A stretch of DNA of 64,000 nt. Origin: Sulfurospirillum diekertiae. Its GTDB lineage: Bacteria > Campylobacterota > Campylobacteria > Campylobacterales > Sulfurospirillaceae. This document shows positions 27,818-37,584 of the stretch, in pieces. Position numbers and translations under genes: made by a program. A model generated the notes under the pieces. It was not told the DNA's origin, did no database searches, and saw only the letters and a program-made list of their open reading frames with translations. Location of the stretch: contig NZ_CP039734.2 of the NCBI RefSeq assembly GCF_011769985.2, forward strand, positions 2,418,001-2,482,000. Reading direction: 5' to 3'. Position 1 is the stretch's first letter; each line of letters starts with the position of its first letter.

Positions 27818-29496
27818 ACGTTCATTCCTTTCATTTCGTTTTCCATGTGTGCTTTAAACATCACTTTGGGTTTGCATGCCGCACAGCAGTAGAGTGTTCG
27901 GAGTTTTACCTCATCATTGCCAAAAAGTGGTGTCATGACCGCTGCAATTTTTTCAACGGCTTTAACGGTCGCAAACGGCATTCCACACTCAAGACAGGTA
28001 AAAAGTTCGTCTTTTGCCATAATACGTTGGCTAAACCAACTTGGTTTCAAACTGATCTCATCGCGCACAACGGTTAAACACTCTTGCTCAGGACAGGTCA
28101 CTTCACAATAGGTACAATTTGTACAAATCGAAGCATTAAAACGAAGGGAATTGTCTTCTGGATGAGCCGTTAAAGCGCGAACATTACAAGCACCCACACA
28201 ACTAAGGCACAATGTACATTTACTCTCATCAATTTTGATGTCACCGTAATGAACATGCTCACCCGCTTTAACCACACCTAAATCTTCATCACCCACTAAG
28301 TGAGCAAGGCGTGCAGAGAAAATTTCACGTTTGCGAAGTCCATCCTCATTGATGCCATACATACACTCAGGAAAACTTTCCATCGTTTCAAAAATACGCG
28401 CTAAATCAGCTGTGTCTTCACACACATAGATCGCTTTTTTATGGTACTTTCGCTCAAAAATCTCATTGATCATGCGAATGACATCGCCCGTGCCTTTCGA
28501 GATAAAGTCCGTGTAAAAGATAATTGGATTGCCACTGGTTTGCAAAAGCGTCATTAAATGCGCTTCGTGCAAATACTTCTCACCTTCGATCATTAAAGGC
28601 AATACGCCCTCATACAGAGGAATATCAATCAAGCCTAAATCCATTTTATGAGGAATAATCAGTGCCGTTGCACCTTTAAAATACGCACATAAATGTGAAA
28701 AAGCAATGCGTGGCATTTGGGTATAATCAAGCGCGCCACTGGGGCATACGCTAATACATCCACCACATCCATGACAATCAATGTGCGAAAAGACTAAATG
28801 CTTCGTTTCATCTTCTTTCAAAATAGCGACGGTGGGACAAACCTCAGCACATTTGCCGCAAATCTCTTCGCGTCTTTCATGATACTGACAAATGGAAGGA
28901 TCGTAATTAATATAATTTTTATAGTGGTACTCACCTTTGTTGTCACGAAGCTTTTTGAGCGCACCTTCTAAACCAAGAAGTGCTGGGTCATACACACCAC
29001 TTTGTTTCATGGCAAAACTAGGAGCATTCCACCAAATGATCTGATCGCACTCTAATTCAAGAAGTTCATCCTCTTTTTTCAGCGTTACATGTAAATCCCC
29101 AATGTGTCCATTCACATCTAAAATCATCGAAGGGGAAAGAAGCATGACCGTAAAATCATCCTCTCTTAACTCCTCTTTCAATGCTTCATGGCTTGCATCT
29201 TCACTGACGATTAAAACCTTACCGCCGACCTCTTGTGAATAGTCCATATCTTGTGCAAAATCAAATCCAAGCGCACGCATCGCGTAAAGTTTTGTAACAT
29301 TATTTATTTTTTGTGCAATGGTATCATTGGATTGTTTGAGGTAAAAATTGATCTCTGGCGCGTAAATAATCGCTTCTGCCTCAGGGTGATTGGAGACAAG
29401 ATACTCGCCTTTAGAAGCCACTTTGACAAGCTCTATCTCTTCACTCAGTGGAAAATCTAAGCCGATGTTATCGTAAAAAATATATTCTTTTTGCAT
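27814..29496 (-). CDS. Polyferredoxin, 4Fe-4S protein of the formate dehydrogenase cluster
   Basis: Cytoplasmic protein of about 560 aa with several 4Fe-4S motifs: CQYHERREEICGKCAEVCP and CHGCGGCISVCP around residues 205-250, CTLCLSCVGACN and CTNCTYCEVTCP around 425-475, plus CLECGMPF and CCAACKP (zinc or cluster ligands) near the end. Long first and third regions have no Cys. No signal peptide. First gene of the fdh operon; likely an electron carrier or maturation factor for formate dehydrogenase. The ATG at 29496 (MQKEYIF) and the one at 29508 are both possible starts. Confidence 0.85.
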   Translation of the reverse strand: MQKEYIFYDNIGLDFPLSEEIELVKVASKGEYLVSNHPEAEAIIYAPEINFYLKQSNDTIAQKINNVTKLYAMRALGFDFAQDMDYSQEVGGKVLIVSEDASHEALKEELREDDFTVMLLSPSMILDVNGHIGDLHVTLKKEDELLELECDQIIWWNAPSFAMKQSGVYDPALLGLEGALKKLRDNKGEYHYKNYINYDPSICQYHERREEICGKCAEVCPTVAILKEDETKHLVFSHIDCHGCGGCISVCPSGALDYTQMPRIAFSHLCAYFKGATALIIPHKMDLGLIDIPLYEGVLPLMIEGEKYLHEAHLMTLLQTSGNPIIFYTDFISKGTGDVIRMINEIFERKYHKKAIYVCEDTADLARIFETMESFPECMYGINEDGLRKREIFSARLAHLVGDEDLGVVKAGEHVHYGDIKIDESKCTLCLSCVGACNVRALTAHPEDNSLRFNASICTNCTYCEVTCPEQECLTVVRDEISLKPSWFSQRIMAKDELFTCLECGMPFATVKAVEKIAAVMTPLFGNDEVKLRTLYCCAACKPKVMFKAHMENEMKGMNV

Positions 29497-29589
29497 TTTG
29501 TTTCCCATATTGGTAAATCATTGTTTACCTAATTGTAAAATGAATTGGTTTAAACGGATCTTAACAAGAGAAAGTTTATCCGCTTGAAT

Positions 29590-29617
29590 ATCGTTATATA
29601 TATATTTATATAACAAA
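29590..29617. promoter_or_regulatory. ModE-type operator between the fdh and sensor-selAB operons
   Basis: ATCGTTATATA (29590-29600), six bases, then TATATAACAAA (29607-29617): the best ModE consensus match in the window. It lies about 95 bases before the polyferredoxin start and 84 before the divergent binding-protein start, so it could control either or both. A TATAAT at 29663-29668 is a candidate -10 for the plus-strand operon. Confidence 0.75.
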
Positions 29618-29700
29618 TTATAGGGGCTTCTTTCACTATAGGTTGCGTTAATCTTCTTCCGCTATAATAGCTATCATCAAATAATGAAGGTGACTTTATT

Positions 29701-30864
29701 TTGGTAAACAAAAACTTTCTGATAATGAGCTTTTTTGCTCTATTTCTTATCCTATTTTATTTTATGGTCGCTCCACAGTATCAAACCTATGAAAAAAATA
29801 CGATTCTATTGGGCGCTTCACTTCCGCTAAGCGGTATCAATAGCCATTTAGGGAAAGATATTGTTGTGGGTGCAAATACGTATTTTAGCCATACCAACGC
29901 TAGAGGTGGTATTCAAGGTAAAAAGATAGAATTTATCCAATATGACGATAAATATGAGCCAGAAAATACGTTTAGTAACACGATCAAACTTATTACCAAA
30001 GACGAAGTTTTTGCTCTTTTTGGCTTTGTAGGCACACCAACGGTTAAACGAGTACTTCCCCTCATTATAGAAAGCAACATTCCTTTCATTGCGCCCTACA
30101 CGGGTGCTTCGTTTTTACGTACCAAAGATACCGATAACATTGTTAATTTTAGAAGCTCGTATACCAATGAGCTTGATGCCTTAGTGGAGTATCTTACGAA
30201 GCAAAAAAACATTACGCGCTTTGCGATCTTCTATCAAAATGATGACTATGGAGAAGAGGGGTACATCGCACTCACAAACGCACTCTCCAAACGCAACTTA
30301 TCACTTATCGCAGAAGGCACCTACAAACGTAATACCCTCTCCATTCGTCATGCCATCCATGAAATTGAAGCGGCAAAACCTGAAGCTATCATCTTAGTCG
30401 GTGCGTATAAACCAACGGCACGTTTTATTGAGAAAGTCAAAGAGTATGGTTCTTCCAAAATTATTTTTTGTCCCATTTCCTTTGTCAATGCAGATGCTTT
30501 AATGGGAGAACTACAGGGAAAAGGCGACAATATTCTCTTCTCGCAAACCGTTCCCTCTTATGATGATTTTTACTCCAAAGAAGCGGTAGAGTACCTCAGA
30601 AACCTCGCATTTTACTACCCTGAGGAGAAACCTTCTTTGGTCTCATACGAAGCGTACCTTTCCGCCAAAACAACCGTTGCAGCACTGCGATCGATTAACG
30701 GAACCATTACCCGTAGCAAATTTCTAGACAAACTCAAACATGTTTCACCTCGCACACTGGATAACATTCCTCTTTTGTACCACAATGCTCAACTTTTAAA
30801 CCAAGTGTATCTTTCAAACTACGTCAATGGCAAATTTGAGATTATTCAAAAGTATGAGTATTAA
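29701..30864 (+). CDS. Periplasmic LivJ-type binding protein, probable sensor partner
   Basis: Type I periplasmic binding protein (387 aa) of the branched-chain amino acid/amide family, with an N-terminal membrane segment (FLIMSFFALFLILFYFMV) that may stay uncleaved. Core blocks are ILLGASLPLSGINSHLGKDIVVGANTYFSHTNARGGIQGKKIEFIQYDD and RFAIFYQNDDYGEEGYIAL. There is no ABC permease nearby; it overlaps a histidine kinase gene, so it probably presents a ligand to that sensor. Start is TTG at 29701, behind GAAGGTGA. Ligand unknown; given the fdh and selAB neighbours, formate is a guess only. Confidence 0.8.
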   Translation: MVNKNFLIMSFFALFLILFYFMVAPQYQTYEKNTILLGASLPLSGINSHLGKDIVVGANTYFSHTNARGGIQGKKIEFIQYDDKYEPENTFSNTIKLITKDEVFALFGFVGTPTVKRVLPLIIESNIPFIAPYTGASFLRTKDTDNIVNFRSSYTNELDALVEYLTKQKNITRFAIFYQNDDYGEEGYIALTNALSKRNLSLIAEGTYKRNTLSIRHAIHEIEAAKPEAIILVGAYKPTARFIEKVKEYGSSKIIFCPISFVNADALMGELQGKGDNILFSQTVPSYDDFYSKEAVEYLRNLAFYYPEEKPSLVSYEAYLSAKTTVAALRSINGTITRSKFLDKLKHVSPRTLDNIPLLYHNAQLLNQVYLSNYVNGKFEIIQKYEY

Positions 30865-32497
30865 GATGACTTTCTTTCAATTTATTAACCAAAAACTAGA
30901 AACGATCAAGTTTTCCAATAAAACAAAAATTCTCATCTTTATCATCTTAAGTGGCACGATGACGATTGGTTTTTTGATGTTCGTCTCTATTTTTGCGCTC
31001 AAATATGACTACGAGACACTGTTTCAAAAACACACCCAACCTCAAGTTGATTTGGAAGAGATTAAAGACAGTTACAGAGTCAATATCGCTGAAACACTCC
31101 ATGACATACGCGAAAAGCAGATTAGTAATGATGATGCTATTGAAGTCATCTATCTGAGTCAACAGATCATCCACAAACAATGGAATAGCTACCAATTTGC
31201 CACCAATCGCCATATTGGTGGGCTTCCTTATTACGCGAGTAAATGGCTCAGCCTCTTTTTGGTGACTCCCGATATTCCTGAAAAAACACTCTTTCAACAA
31301 GGTATTGTGGAAAAGGTGAGTGTCAAAATGCAAAATATCGATAGCAAAATCAATATTATGCTTGAACTGTTAAAATACTCTAAAAATGAGCAAGCTAGTT
31401 TTTTAATCGACGATATTCTTTTAGAAACCAACTCTTTGAATATCTACCTCTCTAGCCTGATTACCACGCATCTTAAACAGTCCATTACCGAAAAACAGGT
31501 CAATGACAGTCTCTTTCAAACCAGTACGGTGATGCTCATTCTTCTCATCGGTATGATCTTCTTTTTTATTACCATGGTGCTTCTCATCATCATCAACCAT
31601 TTTAAAAATCTGCACAATTACCTTGAAGAGAACGTCTTGATTAAAACCAAAGAACTCCGTGATCTCAATGATTCGCTCGAACTTCGCATCAGACGTGAAG
31701 TCGAAAATAGCCGTAAAAAAGACAATATTATGTTCCAACAAGCCAGACTTGCGAGTCTGGGCGAAATGCTGCAAAACATTGCCCATCAATGGAGGCAACC
31801 GCTGGGGTCTTTGATGATGATTATCCAAAGTTTTGAAAGCAAATTTTTTGCCAAGAAACTCGATGAAACCTTCATTGCTTCACGTGTTAAAGATGCACAA
31901 CTGCTCTCTTCCACGATGTCAGATACCTTAGAAGATTTTCGTACCTTCTTTAATCCGAACAAAAGTAAAAAAGAGTTTAGCATCAACGCTGTCATTCAAA
32001 AAGCGATTGACCTCTCCAAATATCAACTAGAGCGTGAGGAAATCACCCTTGAATTGTTTATCAAAGATGATCTAGAAGTCTTTGGCTTTAAAAATGAACT
32101 GATCCATGTTTTGCTCAATCTTATTGGCAATTCTAAAGATATTTTAGCAACCAAAACCGATCAATCAGCCAAGATCATACATATCATTGCCAAGCAAAAT
32201 TCTGAGCGTATTTACATCAATGTTATTGATAATGGTGGTGGAATAAAAAGTGATATAATACCCAAAGTTTTTGACCCCTATTTTACGACCAAACACAAGA
32301 GTGTAGGTACTGGAATTGGGCTTTATATGTCCAAACAGATGGTCGAAAAACATATGCACGGTAAGATTACATGTAAAAATATTCGCCATAAATTAGGAAC
32401 AAAACTTTTTTGGGCGTGTACGATGTTTACGATAGAAATACCAAAAAATTACATCAATACAAATGAGGGTGATGACGATGAACAAGCGCAATTTTGA
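30854..32497 (+). CDS. Membrane histidine kinase
   Basis: About 547 aa. A first membrane helix near residue 25-45 (FIILSGTMTIGFLMFVSIFA), a periplasmic region to about 215, a second helix (VMLILLIGMIFFFITMVLLIIINHF), a coiled coil, the H-box GEMLQNIAHQWRQPLG, the N-box NLIGNSKD and the G-boxes NGGGIKSD and GTGIGLYMSK. Start is ATG at 30854 (overlapping the previous gene by 11 bases) or 30866. Probably senses through the binding protein upstream and phosphorylates the response regulator downstream. Confidence 0.9.
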   Translation: MSIKMTFFQFINQKLETIKFSNKTKILIFIILSGTMTIGFLMFVSIFALKYDYETLFQKHTQPQVDLEEIKDSYRVNIAETLHDIREKQISNDDAIEVIYLSQQIIHKQWNSYQFATNRHIGGLPYYASKWLSLFLVTPDIPEKTLFQQGIVEKVSVKMQNIDSKINIMLELLKYSKNEQASFLIDDILLETNSLNIYLSSLITTHLKQSITEKQVNDSLFQTSTVMLILLIGMIFFFITMVLLIIINHFKNLHNYLEENVLIKTKELRDLNDSLELRIRREVENSRKKDNIMFQQARLASLGEMLQNIAHQWRQPLGSLMMIIQSFESKFFAKKLDETFIASRVKDAQLLSSTMSDTLEDFRTFFNPNKSKKEFSINAVIQKAIDLSKYQLEREEITLELFIKDDLEVFGFKNELIHVLLNLIGNSKDILATKTDQSAKIIHIIAKQNSERIYINVIDNGGGIKSDIIPKVFDPYFTTKHKSVGTGIGLYMSKQMVEKHMHGKITCKNIRHKLGTKLFWACTMFTIEIPKNYINTNEGDDDEQAQF

Positions 32498-33152
32498 ATT
32501 ACTTGGGAGCTTCACGATTCTTTACATTGAAGACGAGGCTGATCTACTGAAGCACACGACAGCTGTTCTTGAAGATTTTGTGAAAAAAATCTACCCCGTT
32601 CAAACCATTGAAGAAGCTTTGAAAATTATACAAAGCGAAAAAATAGACGTCATCGTCGCCGATATTCACCTCAAATACAGTAATGGTCTTGACTTCTTGC
32701 GTACCCTCAAAGATGATCTTGAAATTGAACTTCCCTGCATTGTGACGACCGCTTTTACCGATACGGAATATCTACTTGATGCGATTAAACTCCATGTCGA
32801 TAATTACATCATCAAACCCGTTAACATCAAAGAACTTTTAAATTCCTTACACGATGTGCTGCTTCCTAAAATTCAAGCCAAAGAGATTGAGCGCTCTTAC
32901 AATATCATCAAAACCATTTCTGCCGTAACCGATAGTAAGCAAGTGGAGATCATTCGATTTATCATTAAAAATTTGGACTATGAGAACATACTCAACTATT
33001 CGTATAGCGAGATTATGGAACAAGTTAATGTGAGTAAACCTACGGTTATTAAACTCTTTAAACAACTGAGTGACCAAGGAATTCTAACGAAGATTCAAAA
33101 CAAAAAATACCTTTTTGATGAGACCAAACTACCGCTTCCGGTGAATGCATGA
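32478..33152 (+). CDS. Response regulator with C-terminal helix-turn-helix
   Basis: About 224 aa. Receiver domain TILYIEDEADLL with phospho-acceptor Asp in VIVADIHLKYSNG and the conserved Lys in YIIKPVN. The C-terminal region (ILNYSYSEIMEQVNVSKPTVIKLFKQLSDQGILTK) is a winged helix unlike OmpR or NarL types. It overlaps the kinase gene by 20 bases and selA by 4 bases. Likely controls fdh or selAB expression; this is inference from linkage. Confidence 0.88.
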   Translation: MNKRNFELLGSFTILYIEDEADLLKHTTAVLEDFVKKIYPVQTIEEALKIIQSEKIDVIVADIHLKYSNGLDFLRTLKDDLEIELPCIVTTAFTDTEYLLDAIKLHVDNYIIKPVNIKELLNSLHDVLLPKIQAKEIERSYNIIKTISAVTDSKQVEIIRFIIKNLDYENILNYSYSEIMEQVNVSKPTVIKLFKQLSDQGILTKIQNKKYLFDETKLPLPVNA

Positions 33153-34489
33153 ATAGCCTAAGAGCCCTTCCTAAAGTAGACAAATGCGTTGCACACTCCC
33201 TTTTTGAAGGCTGTAATGCAACCTTAGTGATGAAAATTGCTAGAACAAAAATCGAAGAAATACGCCAAAAACTAATCCACAAAGAGATCGAAAGCTTTGA
33301 TGAAGAAGCTTTGATGCACGAGATCAAAAAGGCATATGATGCCCTTTTTGAGCCTTCCTTGATACCCCTCATCAATGCCACAGGTGTTATTTTACACACC
33401 AATATGGGCAGAAGCCTCATCTCTAAAGCCTTGCTGGATCGCGCGAGCGAAGTCATCTGCAACTACTCTAATTTAGAGTATAACGTCGCATTAGGAAGTC
33501 GCGGAGAGCGCTACGAACATGTTAGCACGCATCTGAAAGAACTTTTGAATGTTGAAGATGTACTGGTCGTCAATAACAATGCCGCAGCCGTTTTTTTGAT
33601 CTTAAATACTTTTGCCAAGAACAGAGAAGTGGTCGTTTCACGAGGTGAGCTTGTTGAAATCGGTGGCAGCTTTCGCATCCCTGAAGTGATGAAACAAAGT
33701 GGCGCTATTTTGAATGAAGTTGGAGCAACCAATAAAACCAAAATCATCGACTACGCCAACGCCATTAATCAAAACACGGCAATGCTGATGAAAGTGCATC
33801 AGTCCAACTTCTCTATCGAAGGTTTTAGCGAAGCGGTAGAGTATGAAACACTCAAACAACTGGCTTCAAACAATAATCTTTTGGACTACTACGATCTAGG
33901 AAGCGGCTATGTCCCCAAACTGCCCTACAACCTCGGTAACCGTGAGCACTCCTTAGAAGAAATTCTTGCATGTCATCCTTCCTTGATTAGCTTTAGCGGT
34001 GACAAACTCTTTGGAAGTGTACAAGCGGGCATTATCGCGGGACGCGCTGATTTGATCGCAAAATTGAAAAAGAACCAACTTCTTCGTATGCTTCGTGTCG
34101 ATAAAATCACGCTGAGCTTACTTGAAGAGAGCATCAAAGCGTATCTGGCAGAAGAGTATGAGCAAATTCCTACCCTTTGGCTTCTGTTTCGAAGTGTCGA
34201 AGCATTGAAGCAAAGAGCGTTACATGTCAAAGAGAGTGTCGGCAAAAATACATGTGAAGTTATCGAGAGTGAAACGTACATGGGCGGAGGTACATTGCCC
34301 AACCGACGCTTCCCCACAATCGCTTTACATGTAAAGGGTAAAGCGACTGCGTTGGAGAGACAATTTCGTGAAAAGCATGTCATCGGGCGCATTGAAAATG
34401 ATCAATTTTTGCTCGACTTTCGCACCATTCTTCCAAACATTGAAGAAAAACTCATTGAAATCATCAAAAGTATTGTAGGCAAGCAGTAA
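33149..34489 (+). CDS. selA: L-seryl-tRNA(Sec) selenium transferase
   Basis: PLP enzyme (446 aa) converting Ser-tRNA(Sec) to Sec-tRNA(Sec) with selenophosphate. Visible features are INATGVILHTNMGRS near residue 75, VNNNAAAVFLILNTFAKNREVVVSRGELVEIGGSFRIPEVM near 142-182, and the PLP lysine in SFSGDKLFGSVQAG near 281. Full length for the family. Overlaps the response-regulator and selB genes by 4 and 1 bases. Needed for the Sec codon of fdhA. Contains a TTTACATGTAAA copy at 34324 read as LHVK. Confidence 0.97.
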   Translation: MNSLRALPKVDKCVAHSLFEGCNATLVMKIARTKIEEIRQKLIHKEIESFDEEALMHEIKKAYDALFEPSLIPLINATGVILHTNMGRSLISKALLDRASEVICNYSNLEYNVALGSRGERYEHVSTHLKELLNVEDVLVVNNNAAAVFLILNTFAKNREVVVSRGELVEIGGSFRIPEVMKQSGAILNEVGATNKTKIIDYANAINQNTAMLMKVHQSNFSIEGFSEAVEYETLKQLASNNNLLDYYDLGSGYVPKLPYNLGNREHSLEEILACHPSLISFSGDKLFGSVQAGIIAGRADLIAKLKKNQLLRMLRVDKITLSLLEESIKAYLAEEYEQIPTLWLLFRSVEALKQRALHVKESVGKNTCEVIESETYMGGGTLPNRRFPTIALHVKGKATALERQFREKHVIGRIENDQFLLDFRTILPNIEEKLIEIIKSIVGKQ

Positions 34490-36324
34490 TGGAATATAGC
34501 ATCATTGGAACCGCAGGACACGTCGATCATGGTAAAACAGCCCTTATAACCGCGCTTACAGGCTTTGAGGGGGACAGTTTAGAAGAGGAAAAACGTCGAG
34601 GCATCACCATCAACCTCAGTTTTTCCAGTATGCAAGATGAGACCAAAAACGTCGCGTTTATCGACGTTCCAGGGCATGAAAAGCTGTTAAAAAATATGAT
34701 TGCTGGAGCGTTTGGATTTGATGCAAGCTTGGTGGTGGTTGATGCCAATGAAGGTATTATGCCACAAACCAAAGAGCATTTAGAGATCTTAAATCTTTTA
34801 CATGTAAAGAATATTATCGTAGCACTGACTAAAAAAGATCTTGCAACCCCAGAGATTCTTGAACAACAAAAATACGAAATCACCGAACATCTCAAAACAT
34901 TGAAAAACCTTCATTTGGTAGAGATTATCCCCGTCAGTATTTATGAGCCTTCCTCCATTCAAACCCTTAAAAACGCGCTTTTTGCGCTACCCGTAACGCC
35001 TAAAAAAAGTAATGGACTTTTTCGTTACTACGTCGATCGCTCTTTCTCCATTGCAGGAGCGGGAACGGTTGTGACGGGAACAGTGCTTGATGGAACCATT
35101 AAAGTCGGTGAAAAGCTTTTTGCACCTGAACTGGAGAAAGAGTTCGTCATCCGTAACCTTCAAGTCCACGACCACGACGTTGAGAGTGCCTACTCCTCTC
35201 AGCGAACCGCAATTAATCTTCAAAATGCTCAAAAAACCTCTTTCGAAAAAGGGGCATTGCTGTGCAAAAAAGGGTTTATTCGTGGCTTTGACTGTGCCGA
35301 TGTGTGGGTTGAAAGCATTGGAGGACATTCTCTCAAACACAATGCTAAAGTGATTTTGTATGTGGGTACGAAGCAAGTGGAAGCACGCATTTTGTTTTAC
35401 GAACATGACGATAAAGCGGACAAAGGCTATGCTAAACTGCAATTTAACCATAAACTCTTTTTAGTCCACGATGAGCCGTTTATCCTCTGCTCCAGTGGTC
35501 GCACAATCGGTGGTGGACGCGTACTGAACCCAATCAATGACCCGATGAAGAAAAGGGTTAAATTAGAGCTTCTCAAAGCACTGGATACTAAAGATTTTAA
35601 AACGACATTTACCATTTTAGTGGAAATGCACAAGCACGGTTTTGGACTCATCTCGTCTAATCAACGCTTTGGACTGAACCACGAAGAAGCCAAAGAGATT
35701 GCCAACGAAATGAGTGATGTTTTTGTCGATGAAAAGGGCTTAGTCCTCTACCCTATAACGATGCAAGAAGAGTTGGGACGCATCGTTCAAGCCATTTACG
35801 CTAAAAATGCATATGCCCTCCTCTCAGCGAACTCTCTCTCTTTAAAACTCAAATGGGCGAGTGTTGCTTTAGTGGAGAGTGTGTTACAAAATCTTTGTGA
35901 TGAAGGTATCCTTGATTTTGTGAATGGTGTCTATAAAAATGCGCAAATCGATATCGACAATATCGAAACCCTTATCGAAGATAAACTCTATGACACCTTG
36001 CTCAAAGCTGAATTTACACCCGAAGCACCCTATAACATTTACGATGAACTCGACATCGACCGTAAAATGGGTGATGATGCACTCAAAAGCCTCACCCGTG
36101 CTAAAAAGGTCGTACGCTTAGAGCATAACCTCTTTGTCACCACCATTGCATTAAGTGCCATGATGGCGCATCTAAGAGACATTATGCGCAAAGAAAACGG
36201 CATCGACATCAAAGCCTTTAAAGAGCACTTCGATATCAGCCGCAAATACTTAGTTGCCTACCTTGATTATCTCGATAATTTTGAAGATGTAAGAAAAGAG
36301 GGAAACAGAAGAGTTTTAGGGTAA
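34489..36324 (+). CDS. selB: Selenocysteine-specific elongation factor
   Basis: GTPase (611 aa) delivering Sec-tRNA(Sec) to the ribosome at UGA codons with a SECIS. G motifs: GHVDHGKT near residue 10, DVPGHEKLLKNMI near 60, and TKKD near 114. EF-Tu-like domains 2 and 3 are followed by C-terminal winged helices that bind SECIS RNA. Last gene of the sensor-selAB operon. The tRNA gene selC was not seen in this window. Confidence 0.96.
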   Translation: MEYSIIGTAGHVDHGKTALITALTGFEGDSLEEEKRRGITINLSFSSMQDETKNVAFIDVPGHEKLLKNMIAGAFGFDASLVVVDANEGIMPQTKEHLEILNLLHVKNIIVALTKKDLATPEILEQQKYEITEHLKTLKNLHLVEIIPVSIYEPSSIQTLKNALFALPVTPKKSNGLFRYYVDRSFSIAGAGTVVTGTVLDGTIKVGEKLFAPELEKEFVIRNLQVHDHDVESAYSSQRTAINLQNAQKTSFEKGALLCKKGFIRGFDCADVWVESIGGHSLKHNAKVILYVGTKQVEARILFYEHDDKADKGYAKLQFNHKLFLVHDEPFILCSSGRTIGGGRVLNPINDPMKKRVKLELLKALDTKDFKTTFTILVEMHKHGFGLISSNQRFGLNHEEAKEIANEMSDVFVDEKGLVLYPITMQEELGRIVQAIYAKNAYALLSANSLSLKLKWASVALVESVLQNLCDEGILDFVNGVYKNAQIDIDNIETLIEDKLYDTLLKAEFTPEAPYNIYDELDIDRKMGDDALKSLTRAKKVVRLEHNLFVTTIALSAMMAHLRDIMRKENGIDIKAFKEHFDISRKYLVAYLDYLDNFEDVRKEGNRRVLG

Positions 36325-36368
36325 AAATGGTTGGAAATTCACTATTTTTACCCAAATAGTGTCATTGA

Positions 36369-36390
36369 GAAGCTTTACATGTAAAGCTTC
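36369..36390. terminator. Perfect 22-base palindrome with embedded TTTACATGTAAA
   Basis: GAAGCTTTACA (36369-36379) mirrors TGTAAAGCTTC (36380-36390). It lies between the convergent selB and PsiE-like genes. As a cruciform or hairpin it could terminate both, but it has no loop or T run, so a different role for this repeat is equally possible. Confidence 0.5.
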
Positions 36391-36400
36391 CTTTCATTTG

Positions 36401-36916
36401 CTATTCTCCCGCTTTAATGCATTTTTCGCATTTTTCCCGCTCCCACTTGTGCTTCATCCCTTTGATGTAGACAATTAAGATAAAAAAGAGTGCAGAAGTA
36501 ACGCCCAGCACGAGTAAAAGCAGTGTTTCAGAAGGGTCTGTTTCTAGTAAGATGAGCTTTCGCACCAACACGACAAACGAAATCTCAAGAAAGGTCACGG
36601 CATAGTCAAACCCATCTTGTATAAAGAGCGTTTTGACAATCGCCAAAACAATCAAGATAAACAAACCATCGGTCAAAATGATCTTGATAGAGCTAAAATC
36701 AAGTGCCCCTTGTGAAATGGTAAAGGAAATCATCTTATAGCCAAGACTGATAAGACACTGCCCCAAATAGACAATCATCATAACAATAAAGACATAACGC
36801 GCGATATTGAGAACATTGAGCAGTAATTTTTCTACTTTACCCTCTAAAAATTCATTGAATGCGAACACTTTACTTGAGATATTTTCATTGCATTTTTCGT
36901 TATTTTTTTCTTCCAT
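36401..36916 (-). CDS. PsiE-like inner-membrane protein
   Basis: Membrane protein (171 aa) with four predicted helices after a charged start: ARYVFIVMMIVYLGQCLI, IKIILTDGLFILIVLAIVKTLF, VTFLEISFVVLVRKLILLE and LLVLGVTSALFFILIVYIKG. The pattern fits the phosphate-starvation-inducible PsiE family. A short Cys-rich tail (REKCEKCIKAGE) is unusual. Function unknown. Confidence 0.7.
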   Translation of the reverse strand: MEEKNNEKCNENISSKVFAFNEFLEGKVEKLLLNVLNIARYVFIVMMIVYLGQCLISLGYKMISFTISQGALDFSSIKIILTDGLFILIVLAIVKTLFIQDGFDYAVTFLEISFVVLVRKLILLETDPSETLLLLVLGVTSALFFILIVYIKGMKHKWEREKCEKCIKAGE

Positions 36917-37043
36917 CGTTTCTCCTAGTGCATTTTACTTGGTAAAATGCGGCGCAATTATATAATAATTTCTGTGAATTCAGTTCTCATTTCCAGTCAA
37001 AATGACATTTTTGTTCTTTTTGAAGAAAAAATTCATTTTACTC

Positions 37044-37072
37044 TTGACATTATTACTAATTAGTAATATAAT
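37044..37072 (+). promoter_or_regulatory. marR promoter with overlapping palindromic operator
   Basis: TTGACA (37044-37049), a 17-base spacer and TATAAT (37067-37072) form a consensus sigma-70 promoter. The spacer is almost filled by the palindrome TATTACTAATTAGTAATA (37051-37068). A shorter copy of the palindrome lies before yceI, so this is very likely the MarR autoregulatory site. Confidence 0.85.
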
Positions 37073-37093
37073 TTCGGCAAAGGAAGGAAAAAG

Positions 37094-37549
37094 ATGAAAC
37101 TGAGATCAAATGTGAAAAGCTATGGTGAACGCACCGATAGAAGTATGCAAACCTGGATTCAAATCCTACGTGCATTTCAGAAAATCCGTGCCAAAGAGTT
37201 GAAGTACATCAACGCATCAGGCTTAAGCATGAATCAATTTGAAGTCTTAGAAGTCCTTTACCACCGTGGCGATTTGAATATAGGTGCTATCACCAAATTG
37301 ATCGAAAGCACGCCTGGCAATGTCACCGTGGTTGTGAAAAATCTCATACGAGATGGTTTAATCGAAGCACTGCCCTCACCTGAAGATAGCCGTGTACGCA
37401 TTGTCAGCATTACCGAGAAGGGAAAAGAACTCATCGGGAGCATGTTTCCTCAGCATGCAAGCAATCTGCAAAGCTATTTTGACGTGTTGAGCGATGAAGA
37501 GTTGATCGCATTGTACGATCTGTTACGTAAATTGCAAAAAGCGCAATAG
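37094..37549 (+). CDS. MarR-family transcriptional regulator
   Basis: Winged-helix repressor (151 aa). Features are LSMNQFEVLEVLYHRGDLNIGAITKLIESTPGNVTVVVKNLIRDGLIEALPSPEDSRVRIVSITEKGKELI, including the DNA-recognition helix and the D-x-R wing. The ATG follows AAGGAAGG. It likely represses itself and the yceI gene 62 bases downstream through the shared palindromes. Signal unknown. Confidence 0.93.
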   Translation: MKLRSNVKSYGERTDRSMQTWIQILRAFQKIRAKELKYINASGLSMNQFEVLEVLYHRGDLNIGAITKLIESTPGNVTVVVKNLIRDGLIEALPSPEDSRVRIVSITEKGKELIGSMFPQHASNLQSYFDVLSDEELIALYDLLRKLQKAQ

Positions 37550-37584
37550 GCTTCGTGTAAGCACGCATTTTTTTGCTCAAATAC

